Positions 17,879-27,720 are shown, counted from the first letter of the stretch. The stretch is 64,000 nt of DNA from Spirosoma endbachense (GCF_010233585.1 NZ_CP045997.1:9879793-9943792); one strand, 5' to 3'. The notes: generated by a model from the letters alone, not told the origin. Program-made: numbers and translations.

Positions 17879-18431
17879 CGTAATTAAAGTGCTTCAATAA
17901 TTGGCGTAGATTCTCCCGTGCTCGTGCCAGATTTGACTTCGAAGCGCCGACTGAGATACCAAGCTGAGCAGCAATTTCGTCATGCGTAAATCCGTCGATC
18001 ACATATAAATTAAATACTAATCGGTAAGCGGGCGACAACCGCTGAATCAGGCTCATCAATTCTTCATGAGCCAGCTGACTATATGCATCCGACGAGTCCG
18101 TCACGGCAATTTGATCGGCCTGATCAACGTCTTCATGGTAAAAATGTCGCACTTCCTGCCGGTAGTGATCTACCGCAGTATTAATCAATATGCGTCGTAA
18201 CCAGCCTTTAAAAGGCTGAGTCGGTTCATACTGATCCAATCGAGTAAATACTTTCAAAAAACCATCGTTCAATACCTCCAACGCTCCTTCACGAGTGGGC
18301 GCATACCTCAGGCAAACGCTCATAGCATAGCCATAGAATTGCCGGTAAAGCAATTCCTGACTGCGCCGGTGGTTGCGGAGGCAACCAGCCAGCAGTTCGG
18401 GCAGTGCAGGTATGTTCGACGCGTTGGACAA
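17853..18431 (-). CDS. ECF-type RNA polymerase sigma factor
   Basis: 192 residues. Region 2 covers ~25-95 (LLYRQFYGYAMSVCLRYAPT, then PFKGWLRRILINTAVDHYR) and region 4 covers ~130-180 (LSPAYRLVFNLYVIDGFTHDEIA, then a SVGASKSNLARARENLRQ recognition helix). It directs transcription of an envelope-related regulon. Its gene overlaps the barrel-fused anti-sigma, and it is flanked by the Rieske/b561/YceI group and a redox-type lipoprotein. Those are plausible targets, though I see no shared promoter motif. Confidence 0.93.
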   Translation of the reverse strand: MSNASNIPALPELLAGCLRNHRRSQELLYRQFYGYAMSVCLRYAPTREGALEVLNDGFLKVFTRLDQYEPTQPFKGWLRRILINTAVDHYRQEVRHFYHEDVDQADQIAVTDSSDAYSQLAHEELMSLIQRLSPAYRLVFNLYVIDGFTHDEIAAQLGISVGASKSNLARARENLRQLLKHFNYDEYARANR

Positions 18432-18525
18432 AGTTTAAGCTTACATTTTGGGTTTACGCCGGGCCGCCGAAGCGGTTTTGGGTTTACGGTATGGTACTAT
18501 CCGAGAACCCAAACTAAGGCAACAA

Positions 18526-19374
18526 TCAACTATTCGGCGCTACAGGTGATGTTGCATTCACTACTGGCCAAACGCCAGGCTTTGGAAAACTTACTCCTTT
18601 TGTACTGCCTCGCTGACCCTGGTCGGCACCAAAATAATAGAGGGGCCAGCCCTTATAGGTCAGTTGTGTTTTTCCATAAGAAGTTATAGTCGTAAAATCA
18701 GTCTTTGCGAGTGCCGAAGGAATTTCGCCAATCGTAGCCGACGTTTCAAATATGGGCCAGGTAGCATTATTGCTCAAATCGGCCTTGGTATATTTGTTTA
18801 CGTTCTTTTTATCACTGGCAAATGCATAGAGTGTACGGCCAAGACTGTCAGTCAAAAACAGCGAATTTCCCGTACCTTCTTTTGTATCAAATGTATAACT
18901 TTTGCCATCACTTCCGACCAGCTGCCGTGAGGCAAGCATGACGGTATAATTAGTTTTGGCTACCATCCAGACGTTTCCAACATTCTCACCGGCAACATCG
19001 CCTGCTTTGGCATCATTTTTAAAATAATAAAGTGGCCAGCCTTTGAAGGTTGTTTGTTTGGCCCCATCGGCACGGGTAATCGTTGCAAAGTCAGTAGCTT
19101 TCAGTCCACTGGCCAGTGTAGGCGTTTCTTTATAATACACGGGCCAGTTATCCTTACAGGCTCCCGAGCAATTAGCGTCACCGGCAGCATCTGCAGCAAA
19201 GAAATAGAGCGTTTTACCTCCTTCACCGGTTAGTACCTTGCCGAGTGTAGTTGTTCCCAATCCCAGATCAGGCTCGGTAGCAGGGGTGTTGTCGTCTTTG
19301 CTACAACCAAACAAGGCAACTACCACTAAAGCCGTTAGGGCCAACAGGCGACTACTGTAAACGGATGATTTCAT
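18526..19374 (-). CDS. Lipoprotein with COG4315-type secreted repeats
   Basis: 282 residues from MKSSVYSSRLLALTALVVV with lipobox FGCSKDD; an upstream start would add 19 residues ahead of the signal. Two copies of the Lipoprotein_15 type repeat are visible, each with GKTLYFFAADA or GRTLYAFASDK, then NWPVYYK or TWPIFET, then KGWPLYYF and a closing VWMV or VWPV. Family members are surface or periplasmic and appear near redox genes. Two Cys (ANCSGACKDNW) may form a disulphide or cofactor site. Reading the same way as the sigma operon, it may belong to that regulon. Confidence 0.88.
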   Translation of the reverse strand: MKSSVYSSRLLALTALVVVALFGCSKDDNTPATEPDLGLGTTTLGKVLTGEGGKTLYFFAADAAGDANCSGACKDNWPVYYKETPTLASGLKATDFATITRADGAKQTTFKGWPLYYFKNDAKAGDVAGENVGNVWMVAKTNYTVMLASRQLVGSDGKSYTFDTKEGTGNSLFLTDSLGRTLYAFASDKKNVNKYTKADLSNNATWPIFETSATIGEIPSALAKTDFTTITSYGKTQLTYKGWPLYYFGADQGQRGSTKGVSFPKPGVWPVVNATSPVAPNS

Positions 19375-19536
19375 TGTATCAACTGTGTTATAAGATGAGA
19401 AATAGAACAGTTGAACCGGTTCAGTCGTCAATACGGAACGGTTGAAAAAAGGGTTGCGTTGGGTTTGAAAAATAAATACAAAGACTTCATTTTCTGGCCA
19501 AATTCACGTAAAATTGACCGTAAATAACAACCCACT

Positions 19537-19776
19537 ATGACTGATCACGAGCGCATTGATGAATTGGAACGTAAGGTTGCTCTCTTGCAGGCCAAACAGG
19601 AAGAGCAGACAACCCGCCTGAATCAAGTAGTGTCGCGTCTGACTTTTCTGGAAGCCCGACAGTATCGGCTCATGAAGGAATTGGGAATTGAACCAACAGC
19701 GCTTGAAAGCCCCACCGTTGCCCAAACGGACGCCCAGGAAATCCTGCGGACGATTCCTGTTCACCGATTGAATTAA
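19537..19776 (+). CDS. Small coiled-coil protein
   Basis: 79 residues. Residues 1-50 are a strong heptad coiled coil (RIDELERKVALLQAKQEEQ, then LNQVVSRLTFLEARQ) and the tail is probably unstructured. The protein looks cytoplasmic and its function is unknown. It precedes gldG by 66 nt on the same strand, so they may be co-expressed. Confidence 0.65.
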   Translation: MTDHERIDELERKVALLQAKQEEQTTRLNQVVSRLTFLEARQYRLMKELGIEPTALESPTVAQTDAQEILRTIPVHRLN

Positions 19777-19842
19777 ATCCAGTAAGACCGGGCATTTCTC
19801 ACCAAAAGACTTTATAAGCCCGGTTGCTCGTTATAGTCCAGT

Positions 19843-21510
19843 ATGAAATCCGCTTCTTTGCGTACACTTCTTAGTATTGCGGCCCTCGTTGCCATTAATA
19901 CCTTATCGGCATTTGTCTTTTTCCGGCTTGATCTGACGCAGGAAAAACGATACACCTTATCTACTGCGACCCAAACCCTGCTGGCTAACCTGCCCGACGA
20001 CGTTCATGTAGACGTTTACCTGACCGGCGATCTTCCTCCTGCCTTCAAACGGCTCGAAAATGCGGTTCGCGAAACGCTCGACGAATTTCAGGCTGAAGCC
20101 GCAAAAAAGATCACCTATCGATTCATCGACCCAGACGGCATGATCAGCGTCGAAGAAAAGAATAAACTGATTGACAAGCTCCAGCAACGGGGCCTGTTAC
20201 CAACCAATCTGGTGGCTAATGAAGGTGGAAAGCGTACCGAAAAACTGGTATTTCCGGGCGTCGTTGTCTCCTATAAAGGAAAAGAAGCCGGGGTGCTGTT
20301 GCTGAAAGGAAACAAAACGGCCTCTAAAGAAGAGCAGTTGAATCAGTCGTATGAAGGTGTTGAGTTTCAGCTGGCTACCGCGATTCGAAAACTAACCCAG
20401 ACAGAAGGCAACCGGCGAAGCGTTGGGCTACTTTACGGGCATACGCAGGTTCCGCCCTCACGTTTCGCTGATTTGCTGGCTTCTGTCCAGGAAAACTACG
20501 ACCTGTTTTTCATCGATATGACTAAACCAGGCCCCATTGCGGGACTGGACGCGGTGCTGGTTCCGAAACCCGATCGGCCTTTTTCGGAAGACGAAATCTT
20601 TAAACTCGATCAGTTTGTCGTGAAAGGTGGTCGGGCTTTGTTTTTCGTGGATGGACAACGCGTAGACAGCGTAAACAACGAAGGCACTTATGCTCAACCG
20701 ATTAACCTCGGCCTCGATGACCTGTTTTTTCGGTGGGGTGTTCGCGTTAACCGCGACGTTGTGAAAGATTTTTACTGTGCTCCCATTCCGCTCAATGTCG
20801 GCAATATTGGTGACAAACCTAATGTTCAGCTGGTTCCCTGGCGATTCTATCCGCTGCTCAACAATTTTGGCACGAGCGGCAACCCGATCGTACGCAATCT
20901 CGATGCTGTGCTCGGTCGATTTATCAGCACACTCGACACCGTGCAATCGGCAGGTATTCAAAAAATTCCGCTCCTGCTGACATCCCAGTACACCAAAATT
21001 CTGAAAGCGCCTGCTTTAATCTCGTACAACGAAGCTCGTCAACAGCCCGATCCGAAGACCTATAACGACGGTGTTCGGATCATTGGCTGTTTGCTCGAAG
21101 GAAAATTCCAATCGTTGTTTACGAACCGGATTCTACCGGGCGATGCGCGTGCCAATGGTTTCCAGGCGGTCGGTGTACCCTCTCGGGTGCTGGTCTGCTC
21201 AGATGGCGACATGATTGTCAACGATGTTGATTTTAAGCGGAATGCGCCTTATCCGTTAGGTTTCGACAGGTTCACCCGCAACACATTTGCCAACAAAGAT
21301 TTTGTCCTTAACGCGATTGATTACCTGGTTGATCCGAATGGTGTTATTGCCGCCCGTGCACACACCGTCATGCTCCGTCCGTTAGACAAAATTCGCGTTA
21401 ATGCCAACCGCACTGGCTGGCAGGCCCTCAATTTACTCGGCCCATTGGCATTGGTTGGATTAGTCGGTGCAGTCTGGCAAGTAGCGCGGAAGAGAAAGTA
21501 TGGACGTTAA
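19843..21510 (+). CDS. gldG: Gliding motility-associated ABC transporter component GldG
   Basis: 555 residues with an N-terminal membrane helix (LLSIAALVAINTLSAFVFF), the family start RLDLTQEKRYTLSTATQTLL, a large periplasmic Gldg/DUF4350-like domain (VDVYLTGDLPPAFKRLE, then VLVPKPDRPFSEDEIFKLDQ) and a C-terminal helix with a basic tail. In gliding bacteria GldA, GldF and GldG form an ABC complex. Neither GldF nor GldA is next to it here, so its partners must lie elsewhere. Confidence 0.93.
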   Translation: MKSASLRTLLSIAALVAINTLSAFVFFRLDLTQEKRYTLSTATQTLLANLPDDVHVDVYLTGDLPPAFKRLENAVRETLDEFQAEAAKKITYRFIDPDGMISVEEKNKLIDKLQQRGLLPTNLVANEGGKRTEKLVFPGVVVSYKGKEAGVLLLKGNKTASKEEQLNQSYEGVEFQLATAIRKLTQTEGNRRSVGLLYGHTQVPPSRFADLLASVQENYDLFFIDMTKPGPIAGLDAVLVPKPDRPFSEDEIFKLDQFVVKGGRALFFVDGQRVDSVNNEGTYAQPINLGLDDLFFRWGVRVNRDVVKDFYCAPIPLNVGNIGDKPNVQLVPWRFYPLLNNFGTSGNPIVRNLDAVLGRFISTLDTVQSAGIQKIPLLLTSQYTKILKAPALISYNEARQQPDPKTYNDGVRIIGCLLEGKFQSLFTNRILPGDARANGFQAVGVPSRVLVCSDGDMIVNDVDFKRNAPYPLGFDRFTRNTFANKDFVLNAIDYLVDPNGVIAARAHTVMLRPLDKIRVNANRTGWQALNLLGPLALVGLVGAVWQVARKRKYGR

Positions 21511-21572
21511 GCGAAGCCGGGCAATCAACCGTTTTTGCATTATTAAGCGTAATTTCACCTGATAATCAACTT

Positions 21573-21779
21573 ATGCAGATGAAAACTCAAGATCAATCAA
21601 CAACGGCACAAACAGCACATGAGCGAGCCGTAGCGATTATAGAACGGCTCATTGCTGATAAACGGCAGGCTGAAAAAGACATCGTTGAAAACTTCCATAC
21701 CGACCCAATGATTCAGGCAGCTGTTGCCAAACTTAGAGAAGAAAATGAGCGAAGAGGAACGCCCATCGTCCAGCTATAA
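21573..21779 (+). CDS. Small helical protein paired with the DUF6169-like gene
   Basis: 68 residues, charged and helical (ERAVAIIERLIADKRQAEKD, then MIQAAVAKLREENERRGTP). It may start two codons later at a second ATG. The 3' end overlaps the start of the next gene by 35 nt, so the two are expressed together. The small size, charge and overlap resemble an antitoxin-like partner, but that is inference; I know of no demonstrated function. Confidence 0.65.
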   Translation: MQMKTQDQSTTAQTAHERAVAIIERLIADKRQAEKDIVENFHTDPMIQAAVAKLREENERRGTPIVQL

Positions 21780-22268
21780 TTTTAATTTTGCGGGAGGTAG
21801 TCAAAACATTTATTTCTTCGCTACCCTACAAAACATTATCTATGAGGTCCAGTTTAAACCAACACACCCTATCTGTTTGGTGAGGGGTTTGTATTAGCCG
21901 ACGAAATCGTTGTGCTGGTTATCAAAGTCGCTGATAATCCGACTAACCGACGCCCTCCGCTTGACTCGCTTATTGCGCCAACAGTGGCTGCTATTATTAA
22001 CGACTTTTATCAAAAAAGCAGCCTGACAATCACAATTTTCATTTGCGACACAGCTGACCGGAAACACGAAGCCCGCTGGAGGAAATTCAACCGCTGGTAC
22101 GATCACTTTGCGGCCAATGGTTATGTGCGGATCGACGATGCTTTTTTCGATACGACAAAACAACTAACCTATCATTGTGCTGTCATTGTCAAGTGTGCGA
22201 ATCCGCATCTGAGGGAAATTAGTCTCGCTTTTATTGATCTAATGGCCGATTACAATGCCGACAAGTAA
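21745..22268 (+). pseudogene. DUF6169-like gene interrupted by a single frameshift
   Basis: The first frame, from ATG 21745, reads ...FNFAGGSQNIYFFATLQNIIYEV and hits a TAG at 21895. The next frame carries the rest of the protein without a start of its own (FGEGFVLADEIVVLVIKVAD, then IFICDTADRKHEARWRKFNRW, ending AFIDLMADYNADK). Joining the frames at about 21865-21870, where one C seems missing from cacacccta, gives a continuous ~173-residue product with KPTHPYLFGEG across the junction. This matches what I recall of the DUF6169 layout. It could be a true mutation or an assembly error. Confidence 0.75.
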
Positions 22269-22298
22269 TAAGCCGACTGGCTTTTTCTGTCACATATC

Positions 22299-23978
22299 CT
22301 ATTCTACCGCGAATCTTACAAGCCATTGTGCCACTGTTGCACCGCTTAGATTAAAGACCAGATTCGGGAATAAGCCCAAAATTAACGCCATCAGGCCCAG
22401 CGGAATAAGCAGGAGTTTTTCGCGTGCAGTCAGGTCGGTCAGCACGGTTGACATACCCTGCTGGCCCTCAAAGGGACGCACCCAGGTCTGACCAAAGAAC
22501 ATACGCTGGAGTGTCCAGAGAAAATATGCAGCGGCCAGTAAAATACCAGTGGTCGCAACAGCGGTAAGCCAGCCAGGTAACCACTCAGACTGGAAGCTGC
22601 CCATCAGCGTAAACAGTTCACCGACAAATCCCGAAAATCCCGGCAAACCCAGCGATCCGAAAAAAGCCACTGCCGTCAGGGTCGTGTACTGCGGCATAGG
22701 CTGCATCAGCCCCCGGTACGAATCGATCCGGCGATCGTGGGTACGGTCATATAAAACGCCTGCGATCAGAAAGAGCATAGCCGATAAAATTCCGTGGCTC
22801 ACCATCTGATAAATAGCACCATTAATGCCTTCAGCCGTTAACGAGGCCACACCCAGCAATACAAATCCCATGTGCGACACCGATGAGTAAGCAATTAACT
22901 TCTTGACATCGGTCTGTGCCAGCGCATTTAATCCACCATAGACGATTGATAGCGTACCCAACATGGCGAGTGTCTGCGCATATTCAGCCGCCCCATCGGG
23001 AAAGAAATTCCAGGCAATACGCAGGAAACCATAACCGCCTATTTTAAGCAAGACCCCAGCCAGCACAACCGATACGGGCGTAGGAGCTTCTACGTGGGCA
23101 TCCGGTAACCACGTATGCAGAGGAACGATAGGCAATTTGATCGCAAAACCGATAAACACCGCCCAGAATGCCAGCATACGGGCCGGAATTCCCATCACGA
23201 TTGGCTCAGAAGTCGGATTTAGAAACGCGTCTGGCAGATAATTGCCCCCATCGGCCAGAAAACGCATATCGAATGTATGGACGATCTGGCCCGGATTCAA
23301 TTGGCCATTCTGGAGATAGGTCTGAATCATCCGGATGGTATCATCAGTAACGGTCAATGAATCAGGAATCAGCCCGGCGGCAACTGCTGTACTAATAGGG
23401 TCCATAACCGACAGATACAGGCCGATCATGACCAGTAAGATCAACAATGACCCGAGCAGTGTATAGAGGAAAAACTTGATGGATGCATACTCCCGGCGCG
23501 GTCCGCCCCACAGGCCAATGAGAAAATACATCGGCAGGAGCATAAATTCGAAAAACAGGAAAAACAGGAAGAAATCAAGCGACACAAAACAGCCCATGAT
23601 GGTGCCGGTCAGCAATAGATAGAGCGAATAATAGGCTCTCAGGCGGTTCGTCATGTTCCAGGATGCCACCACACCAATAACCATAACCACTGCCGACAGA
23701 ATAACTAATGGCAGGCTAAATCCATCGACACCAACCAAGTAGTCGATGGATGCAATACCTAAGTTGCCAAGCGGCAGGGTAATCCAGTCCGCTTTTTCCA
23801 GTAATTGATAGCCCGCTATCGTTGTGTCGAAAAGCGAATAAGCAAAGCCCGCCAGCACCAGATTAGCCAGTGTAACGATCAGGGCAATCAACCGAAATTG
23901 TGTTCGTTGACTCTCGGGCAGCAATGCGACCAGTAAAGACCCAACCAACGGCAGAAAAATAAGTAACGAAAGAACCAT
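22299..23978 (-). CDS. nuoM: NADH-quinone oxidoreductase subunit M
   Basis: 559 residues and about 14 membrane helices, forming one proton-pumping subunit of respiratory complex I. Family marks are FLFFEFMLLPMYFLIGLWGG in helix 4-5 with the conserved Glu, the broken-helix region LHTWLPDAHVEAPTPVSVVL, and KKLIAYSSVSHMGFVLLG with its pumping Lys. It follows nuoL by 57 nt on the same strand. No nuoN follows it; the next gene is on the other strand. Confidence 0.97.
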   Translation of the reverse strand: MVLSLLIFLPLVGSLLVALLPESQRTQFRLIALIVTLANLVLAGFAYSLFDTTIAGYQLLEKADWITLPLGNLGIASIDYLVGVDGFSLPLVILSAVVMVIGVVASWNMTNRLRAYYSLYLLLTGTIMGCFVSLDFFLFFLFFEFMLLPMYFLIGLWGGPRREYASIKFFLYTLLGSLLILLVMIGLYLSVMDPISTAVAAGLIPDSLTVTDDTIRMIQTYLQNGQLNPGQIVHTFDMRFLADGGNYLPDAFLNPTSEPIVMGIPARMLAFWAVFIGFAIKLPIVPLHTWLPDAHVEAPTPVSVVLAGVLLKIGGYGFLRIAWNFFPDGAAEYAQTLAMLGTLSIVYGGLNALAQTDVKKLIAYSSVSHMGFVLLGVASLTAEGINGAIYQMVSHGILSAMLFLIAGVLYDRTHDRRIDSYRGLMQPMPQYTTLTAVAFFGSLGLPGFSGFVGELFTLMGSFQSEWLPGWLTAVATTGILLAAAYFLWTLQRMFFGQTWVRPFEGQQGMSTVLTDLTAREKLLLIPLGLMALILGLFPNLVFNLSGATVAQWLVRFAVE

Positions 23979-24035
23979 ACGTAGCGCGGATTCGAATCCG
24001 CAGTCATTGACCTAAATCGCGGGTTTTCACCCGTG

Positions 24036-25943
24036 TTACAAAATCCACCAAAGCAACACCAGCAGGCCCACTACAGCTGCCGTAATGTACGACTGCACAC
24101 GACCGTTCTGAACGGAACGGGTTAATCGTCCGGCCTGACCGGCCAACCAGGCAGCACCGTTCACAAAGCCATCTACCCCAAAACGATCAACAACATGCGT
24201 AATTTGTGCCAGAACCACCGTTGTTACGCCCGCACCGTTCACGACCCCATCGACCACGCGCTGATCGGTGCGGTTGAGAAGCAGGGCCAGTTTGTGTATT
24301 GGCCTAATAACGAAGTATTGGTAAACCGTATCTAAAAAGCCATACTTAAGCGAAAGACGCACATAGCTTCGGGTATAACTGGGTTCACGCATCTGAAAGC
24401 CAAACCAGCCGCCTGCCAGTACAAGACCGATGGAAACCGGAGCCAGCCACCAACTGGCCACTTCTTCTGCTACGGGCACTAACCGGAAAAACCAGCTCGA
24501 ATGCCCCGATAACGGATTTATGGCAAACCAGAACCATACTGACAACACTGCCAGAATCACCACTGGCCCCCGCATGAGCCAGTCTGGTTCATGAACGTGT
24601 GCCATTGGCTCGGACTTGTTCTGGTATTCGCCGAAAAAAATCAGTCGCCACTGGCGAGCCATATACAAGGAGGTCAAACCAGAAGATCCTACCAAAAGTA
24701 CCGGCACCAGATAAGCCAGCCCATTGGTCTGTACACCAGCCCACCAAAAAGCCCCGCCCAGGATAGCCTCTTTCGATAAAAATCCGGCAAAGAAAGGCAA
24801 TCCAGCCAGAGCGGCCGCACAAACCGTGTAGGCAATGAATGTTGTTGGAATTGCCTTCCGCAAGCCACCCATCTGACGCATATCCTGCGTGTTGACTGCG
24901 TGAATCACAGCGCCAGCGCTCAGGAATAAACCGGCTTTAAAAAACGCATGAGTCAGCAAGTGGAACATGGCTCCTCCAACATTGTCGGTACCCATACCAG
25001 CAACCATCAGCCCCAGCTGCGAGACCGTCGAGAAGGCCAGTACTTTTTTGATGTCGGTTTGAAAAACAGCTGAATAGCCACCCCAAATGGTTGTTAGGGT
25101 GCCAATGAATGCAATGACGACCAGAGCATCCGGTGACAGCAGCGGATGAATTCGGGCCAGCAGAAAAATACCAGCCGCAACCATCGTGGCAGCATGCAAT
25201 AGAGCCGATACGGGTGTCGGTCCTTCCATGGCATCGGGCAACCAGGTCAATAGCGGGAATTGGGCCGATTTTCCAACACAACCCATAAACAGGCATAAAC
25301 CGATAGCTGTTGGTGGAATGGCCTGAATACCATTGGCCAGTAAAGCATTAAATTCAAGCGTATCGAAGTAATAGTACGTCAGGAAAATACCGAGCAAAAA
25401 ACCGATGTCGCCAACACGGTTCATCAAAAAAGCCTTTTTAGCCGCTTTTGATGCGGCAGGGCGCTCGGCATAAAAGCCAATCAGCAGGTAAGAAGCCAGA
25501 CCAACCAGTTCCCAGAAGGCATACATTACCAGGAGGTTACCGGACAGGACAATTCCCAGCATAGCCCCGACAAATAATTGCAGGTAAGCGAAATAGCGGG
25601 ATAACTTCGGTTCATCGTGCAGGTAGGAGAGCGAATAAATCTGGACGAGTAAAGCCACAAAATGGACTAATACGAGCATAATCCCAGTGAGCACATCCAG
25701 CCGGAAACTAACACCAAACGATACGCCTGACACCGTTGCCCAGTCGGTTCGGATCGTAACAGCCTGTTCGGGCATTGTTGCCGCCAGGAACACCGACACT
25801 ACCAGGCCAACCCCTGTCGACAGAATTGCCAGCTTACCCGAAACCAGTCGGCTTAGGCCCGTCAATGCCAGAAATCCGGCGAAGGGGAGCCCCAGTAAGG
25901 CAATCATCAGCAGGGAAATTAGTTGGGGAGCGTCGTCAGGCAT
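24036..25943 (-). CDS. nuoL: NADH-quinone oxidoreductase subunit L
   Basis: 635 residues, the largest membrane subunit of complex I. Visible marks are YAFWELVGLASYLLIGFYAE, LLTWLPDAMEGPTPVSALLHA and KKVLAFSTVSQLGLMVAGMG, plus the long C-terminal segment that includes the lateral helix. It lies directly upstream of nuoM. On the upstream side the usual partner nuoK is about 1.8 kb away, with an opposite-strand oxygenase gene between them, so nuoL-nuoM must have its own promoter. Confidence 0.97.
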   Translation of the reverse strand: MPDDAPQLISLLMIALLGLPFAGFLALTGLSRLVSGKLAILSTGVGLVVSVFLAATMPEQAVTIRTDWATVSGVSFGVSFRLDVLTGIMLVLVHFVALLVQIYSLSYLHDEPKLSRYFAYLQLFVGAMLGIVLSGNLLVMYAFWELVGLASYLLIGFYAERPAASKAAKKAFLMNRVGDIGFLLGIFLTYYYFDTLEFNALLANGIQAIPPTAIGLCLFMGCVGKSAQFPLLTWLPDAMEGPTPVSALLHAATMVAAGIFLLARIHPLLSPDALVVIAFIGTLTTIWGGYSAVFQTDIKKVLAFSTVSQLGLMVAGMGTDNVGGAMFHLLTHAFFKAGLFLSAGAVIHAVNTQDMRQMGGLRKAIPTTFIAYTVCAAALAGLPFFAGFLSKEAILGGAFWWAGVQTNGLAYLVPVLLVGSSGLTSLYMARQWRLIFFGEYQNKSEPMAHVHEPDWLMRGPVVILAVLSVWFWFAINPLSGHSSWFFRLVPVAEEVASWWLAPVSIGLVLAGGWFGFQMREPSYTRSYVRLSLKYGFLDTVYQYFVIRPIHKLALLLNRTDQRVVDGVVNGAGVTTVVLAQITHVVDRFGVDGFVNGAAWLAGQAGRLTRSVQNGRVQSYITAAVVGLLVLLWWIL

Positions 25944-26067
25944 TCGTTATTGGTCAGAATTGGCCGCAAATATCCCCATTATACTGTGGGGAAGCAAATT
26001 ACTATCCCTGTAAACCATATTAGCTTTTTAGGCATATTTGTAAAAAAAAAGCCATACCTACCTTATT

Positions 26068-27024
26068 ATGACTACTGCCCAAACCATTAACCTTCCCTGG
26101 GTTGAATCGCCTTTTTTCAACAGAGAATTACAACAAGTCAATCTTGACCCTGTACTTGCCGAACAGATTCGCCGGTATGCCGAAGACGGGTATCTGATTT
26201 TTGATCCGGAAATTGAGGAATCGGTGCTCGATGACGCCCGCCGGGAAGTTGAACCGCTCTACGGCAACGAACTTCGGAAACAGGATGCCTGGAAGACGGT
26301 TTCGGCCGTTCGAACCATTGCTACGGCACCTAAAATTATGGAGATGCTCCGCGTACTCTATCGTCGCGAGCCAATTCCATTCCAGACACTCAATTTCCCG
26401 GTTGGAACCCAGCAGCGCACCCACTCCGATTCGATTCACTTCAACTCCATTCCACAACGCTTTATGTGTGGTGTTTGGGTCGCTCTGGAAGATGTACGTC
26501 CTGATAATGGACCACTTCATTATTACCCTGGCAGCCACAAATTACCCTTCTACGATTTGATTGATATGGGCTTGAAGGGCTCGGAAGCGCAGACGGTAGA
26601 AGAGATTTATGGTGGTACATACAAAAAATACGAAGAACGGCTGGACGAAATTATTCAGGCGCATGGCCTGAAAAAAGAGACGCTGAATATGCCCAAGGGG
26701 AAGGCGATCATCTGGTCAGCCAATCTATTACACGGAGGTGAGAAAATCCTGACGCCCGGCTCATCCCGCCATAGCCAGGTAACCCATTATTTCTTCGAAA
26801 ACTGCGTGTATTACACCCCTTTACGCTCCGACGCTACGATTGACAAACTCTACATTCGCAAAATTACCAATATCGCAACTGGTCAGACAATTGATAATAA
26901 ATACTTCGACCAGACTTTAGCCTATGATAATGAAGGGTATCCCAAACGCTTTACAATTCCTTTATCGATTCGGCGAATGGGGCGGTTCGTACCTTCTTTT
27001 CTGATCAAAATGCTCAAGCGATGA
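26068..27024 (+). CDS. Phytanoyl-CoA dioxygenase (PhyH) family protein
   Basis: 318 residues. A non-haem Fe(II)/2-oxoglutarate oxygenase with the metal-binding HSDSIHFN motif (His-x-Asp), the PhyH strand GVWVALEDVRPDNGPLHYYP, GSHKLPFY, and the distal His in SANLLHGGEKI, with SSRHSQVTHYF supplying the 2OG-binding Arg. It hydroxylates an unknown small molecule or lipid. It is inserted in the opposite direction between nuoL and nuoK, next to a second 2OG oxygenase gene that converges on it. Confidence 0.93.
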   Translation: MTTAQTINLPWVESPFFNRELQQVNLDPVLAEQIRRYAEDGYLIFDPEIEESVLDDARREVEPLYGNELRKQDAWKTVSAVRTIATAPKIMEMLRVLYRREPIPFQTLNFPVGTQQRTHSDSIHFNSIPQRFMCGVWVALEDVRPDNGPLHYYPGSHKLPFYDLIDMGLKGSEAQTVEEIYGGTYKKYEERLDEIIQAHGLKKETLNMPKGKAIIWSANLLHGGEKILTPGSSRHSQVTHYFFENCVYYTPLRSDATIDKLYIRKITNIATGQTIDNKYFDQTLAYDNEGYPKRFTIPLSIRRMGRFVPSFLIKMLKR

Positions 27025-27044
27025 AGCTAGAATCGTAGCGGGTA

Positions 27045-27653
27045 CTAGGCCGTTTTCAACCAACCCGTTACGCTTAGCCGCTCGCGACCGGCAGGCCGCA
27101 CCTCGTGTTCGAGCCGACCGCTTTCAAAACAGACCAGCCTACCGCCAATGGGCTGAATGGTTAGTTCGTGCCCGGTAGAGCCATCTGATTCAGGGAGAAA
27201 TAAAGCCAGTTGCCCACCGTCTGTTTCCTGCCAGTCGGTATTCAGGTAGCAGATTACAGAGAGTCGTCGGCGCGAATCGCTCCGAAACTGGTCAAGGTGG
27301 CGCTTGTAGAAAGTGCCGGGAGGATAGAGTGCATAATGGAATTCGTAATCGCGCAGACCAAGGTAACAGGTACGATTTACATACTCCACAAACTCGCCGA
27401 TACGCTGGAGAAACATGGTTTCTTCGGGTGTAGCCGAAGCTTCTTCGAGCCACAGAATCTCGTCGCCCCGGATCGTATTTTCAACCGTTCTCTGTTGATT
27501 TCCGATACCAGCCGCTTTGAATTGGCCAGCTTCCCGGCGCACACGGAGTCGTTTCGCCAGGGCCGATACTTCGTTTGCCGTCAAAAAATTATCGACGATG
27601 CCGTAGCCTTCAGCCAGAATACCATCGATAATCGGTTCAAATAAAGAATTCAT
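27045..27653 (-). CDS. 2OG-Fe(II) oxygenase, prolyl-4-hydroxylase type
   Basis: About 202 residues from MNSLFEPIIDG. The double-stranded beta-helix core has the metal motif RHLDQFRSDSRRRLSVICYL (His-x-Asp) and, ~60 residues on, SGRLEHEVRPAGRERLSVTGWL with the distal His and the 2OG-binding Arg. GGQLALF is the conserved strand. It resembles SM-20/PiuC-like prolyl hydroxylases, which can modify proteins such as EF-Tu in some bacteria. It follows nuoK by 67 nt on the same strand and ends 20 nt from the convergent PhyH gene. Confidence 0.9.
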   Translation of the reverse strand: MNSLFEPIIDGILAEGYGIVDNFLTANEVSALAKRLRVRREAGQFKAAGIGNQQRTVENTIRGDEILWLEEASATPEETMFLQRIGEFVEYVNRTCYLGLRDYEFHYALYPPGTFYKRHLDQFRSDSRRRLSVICYLNTDWQETDGGQLALFLPESDGSTGHELTIQPIGGRLVCFESGRLEHEVRPAGRERLSVTGWLKTA

Positions 27654-27720
27654 GTATAGCGCTATTGGATCGTTGACTATGGGCGTTCGCTTGTTCGTCC
27701 AATAGTGCTTATCCAACGTC

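Noticed and set aside
21865..21872. Programmed -1 frameshift site in the DUF6169-like gene
   Set aside because: The sequence is not a classic slippery heptamer and no downstream pseudoknot is evident; mutation or sequencing error is simpler.
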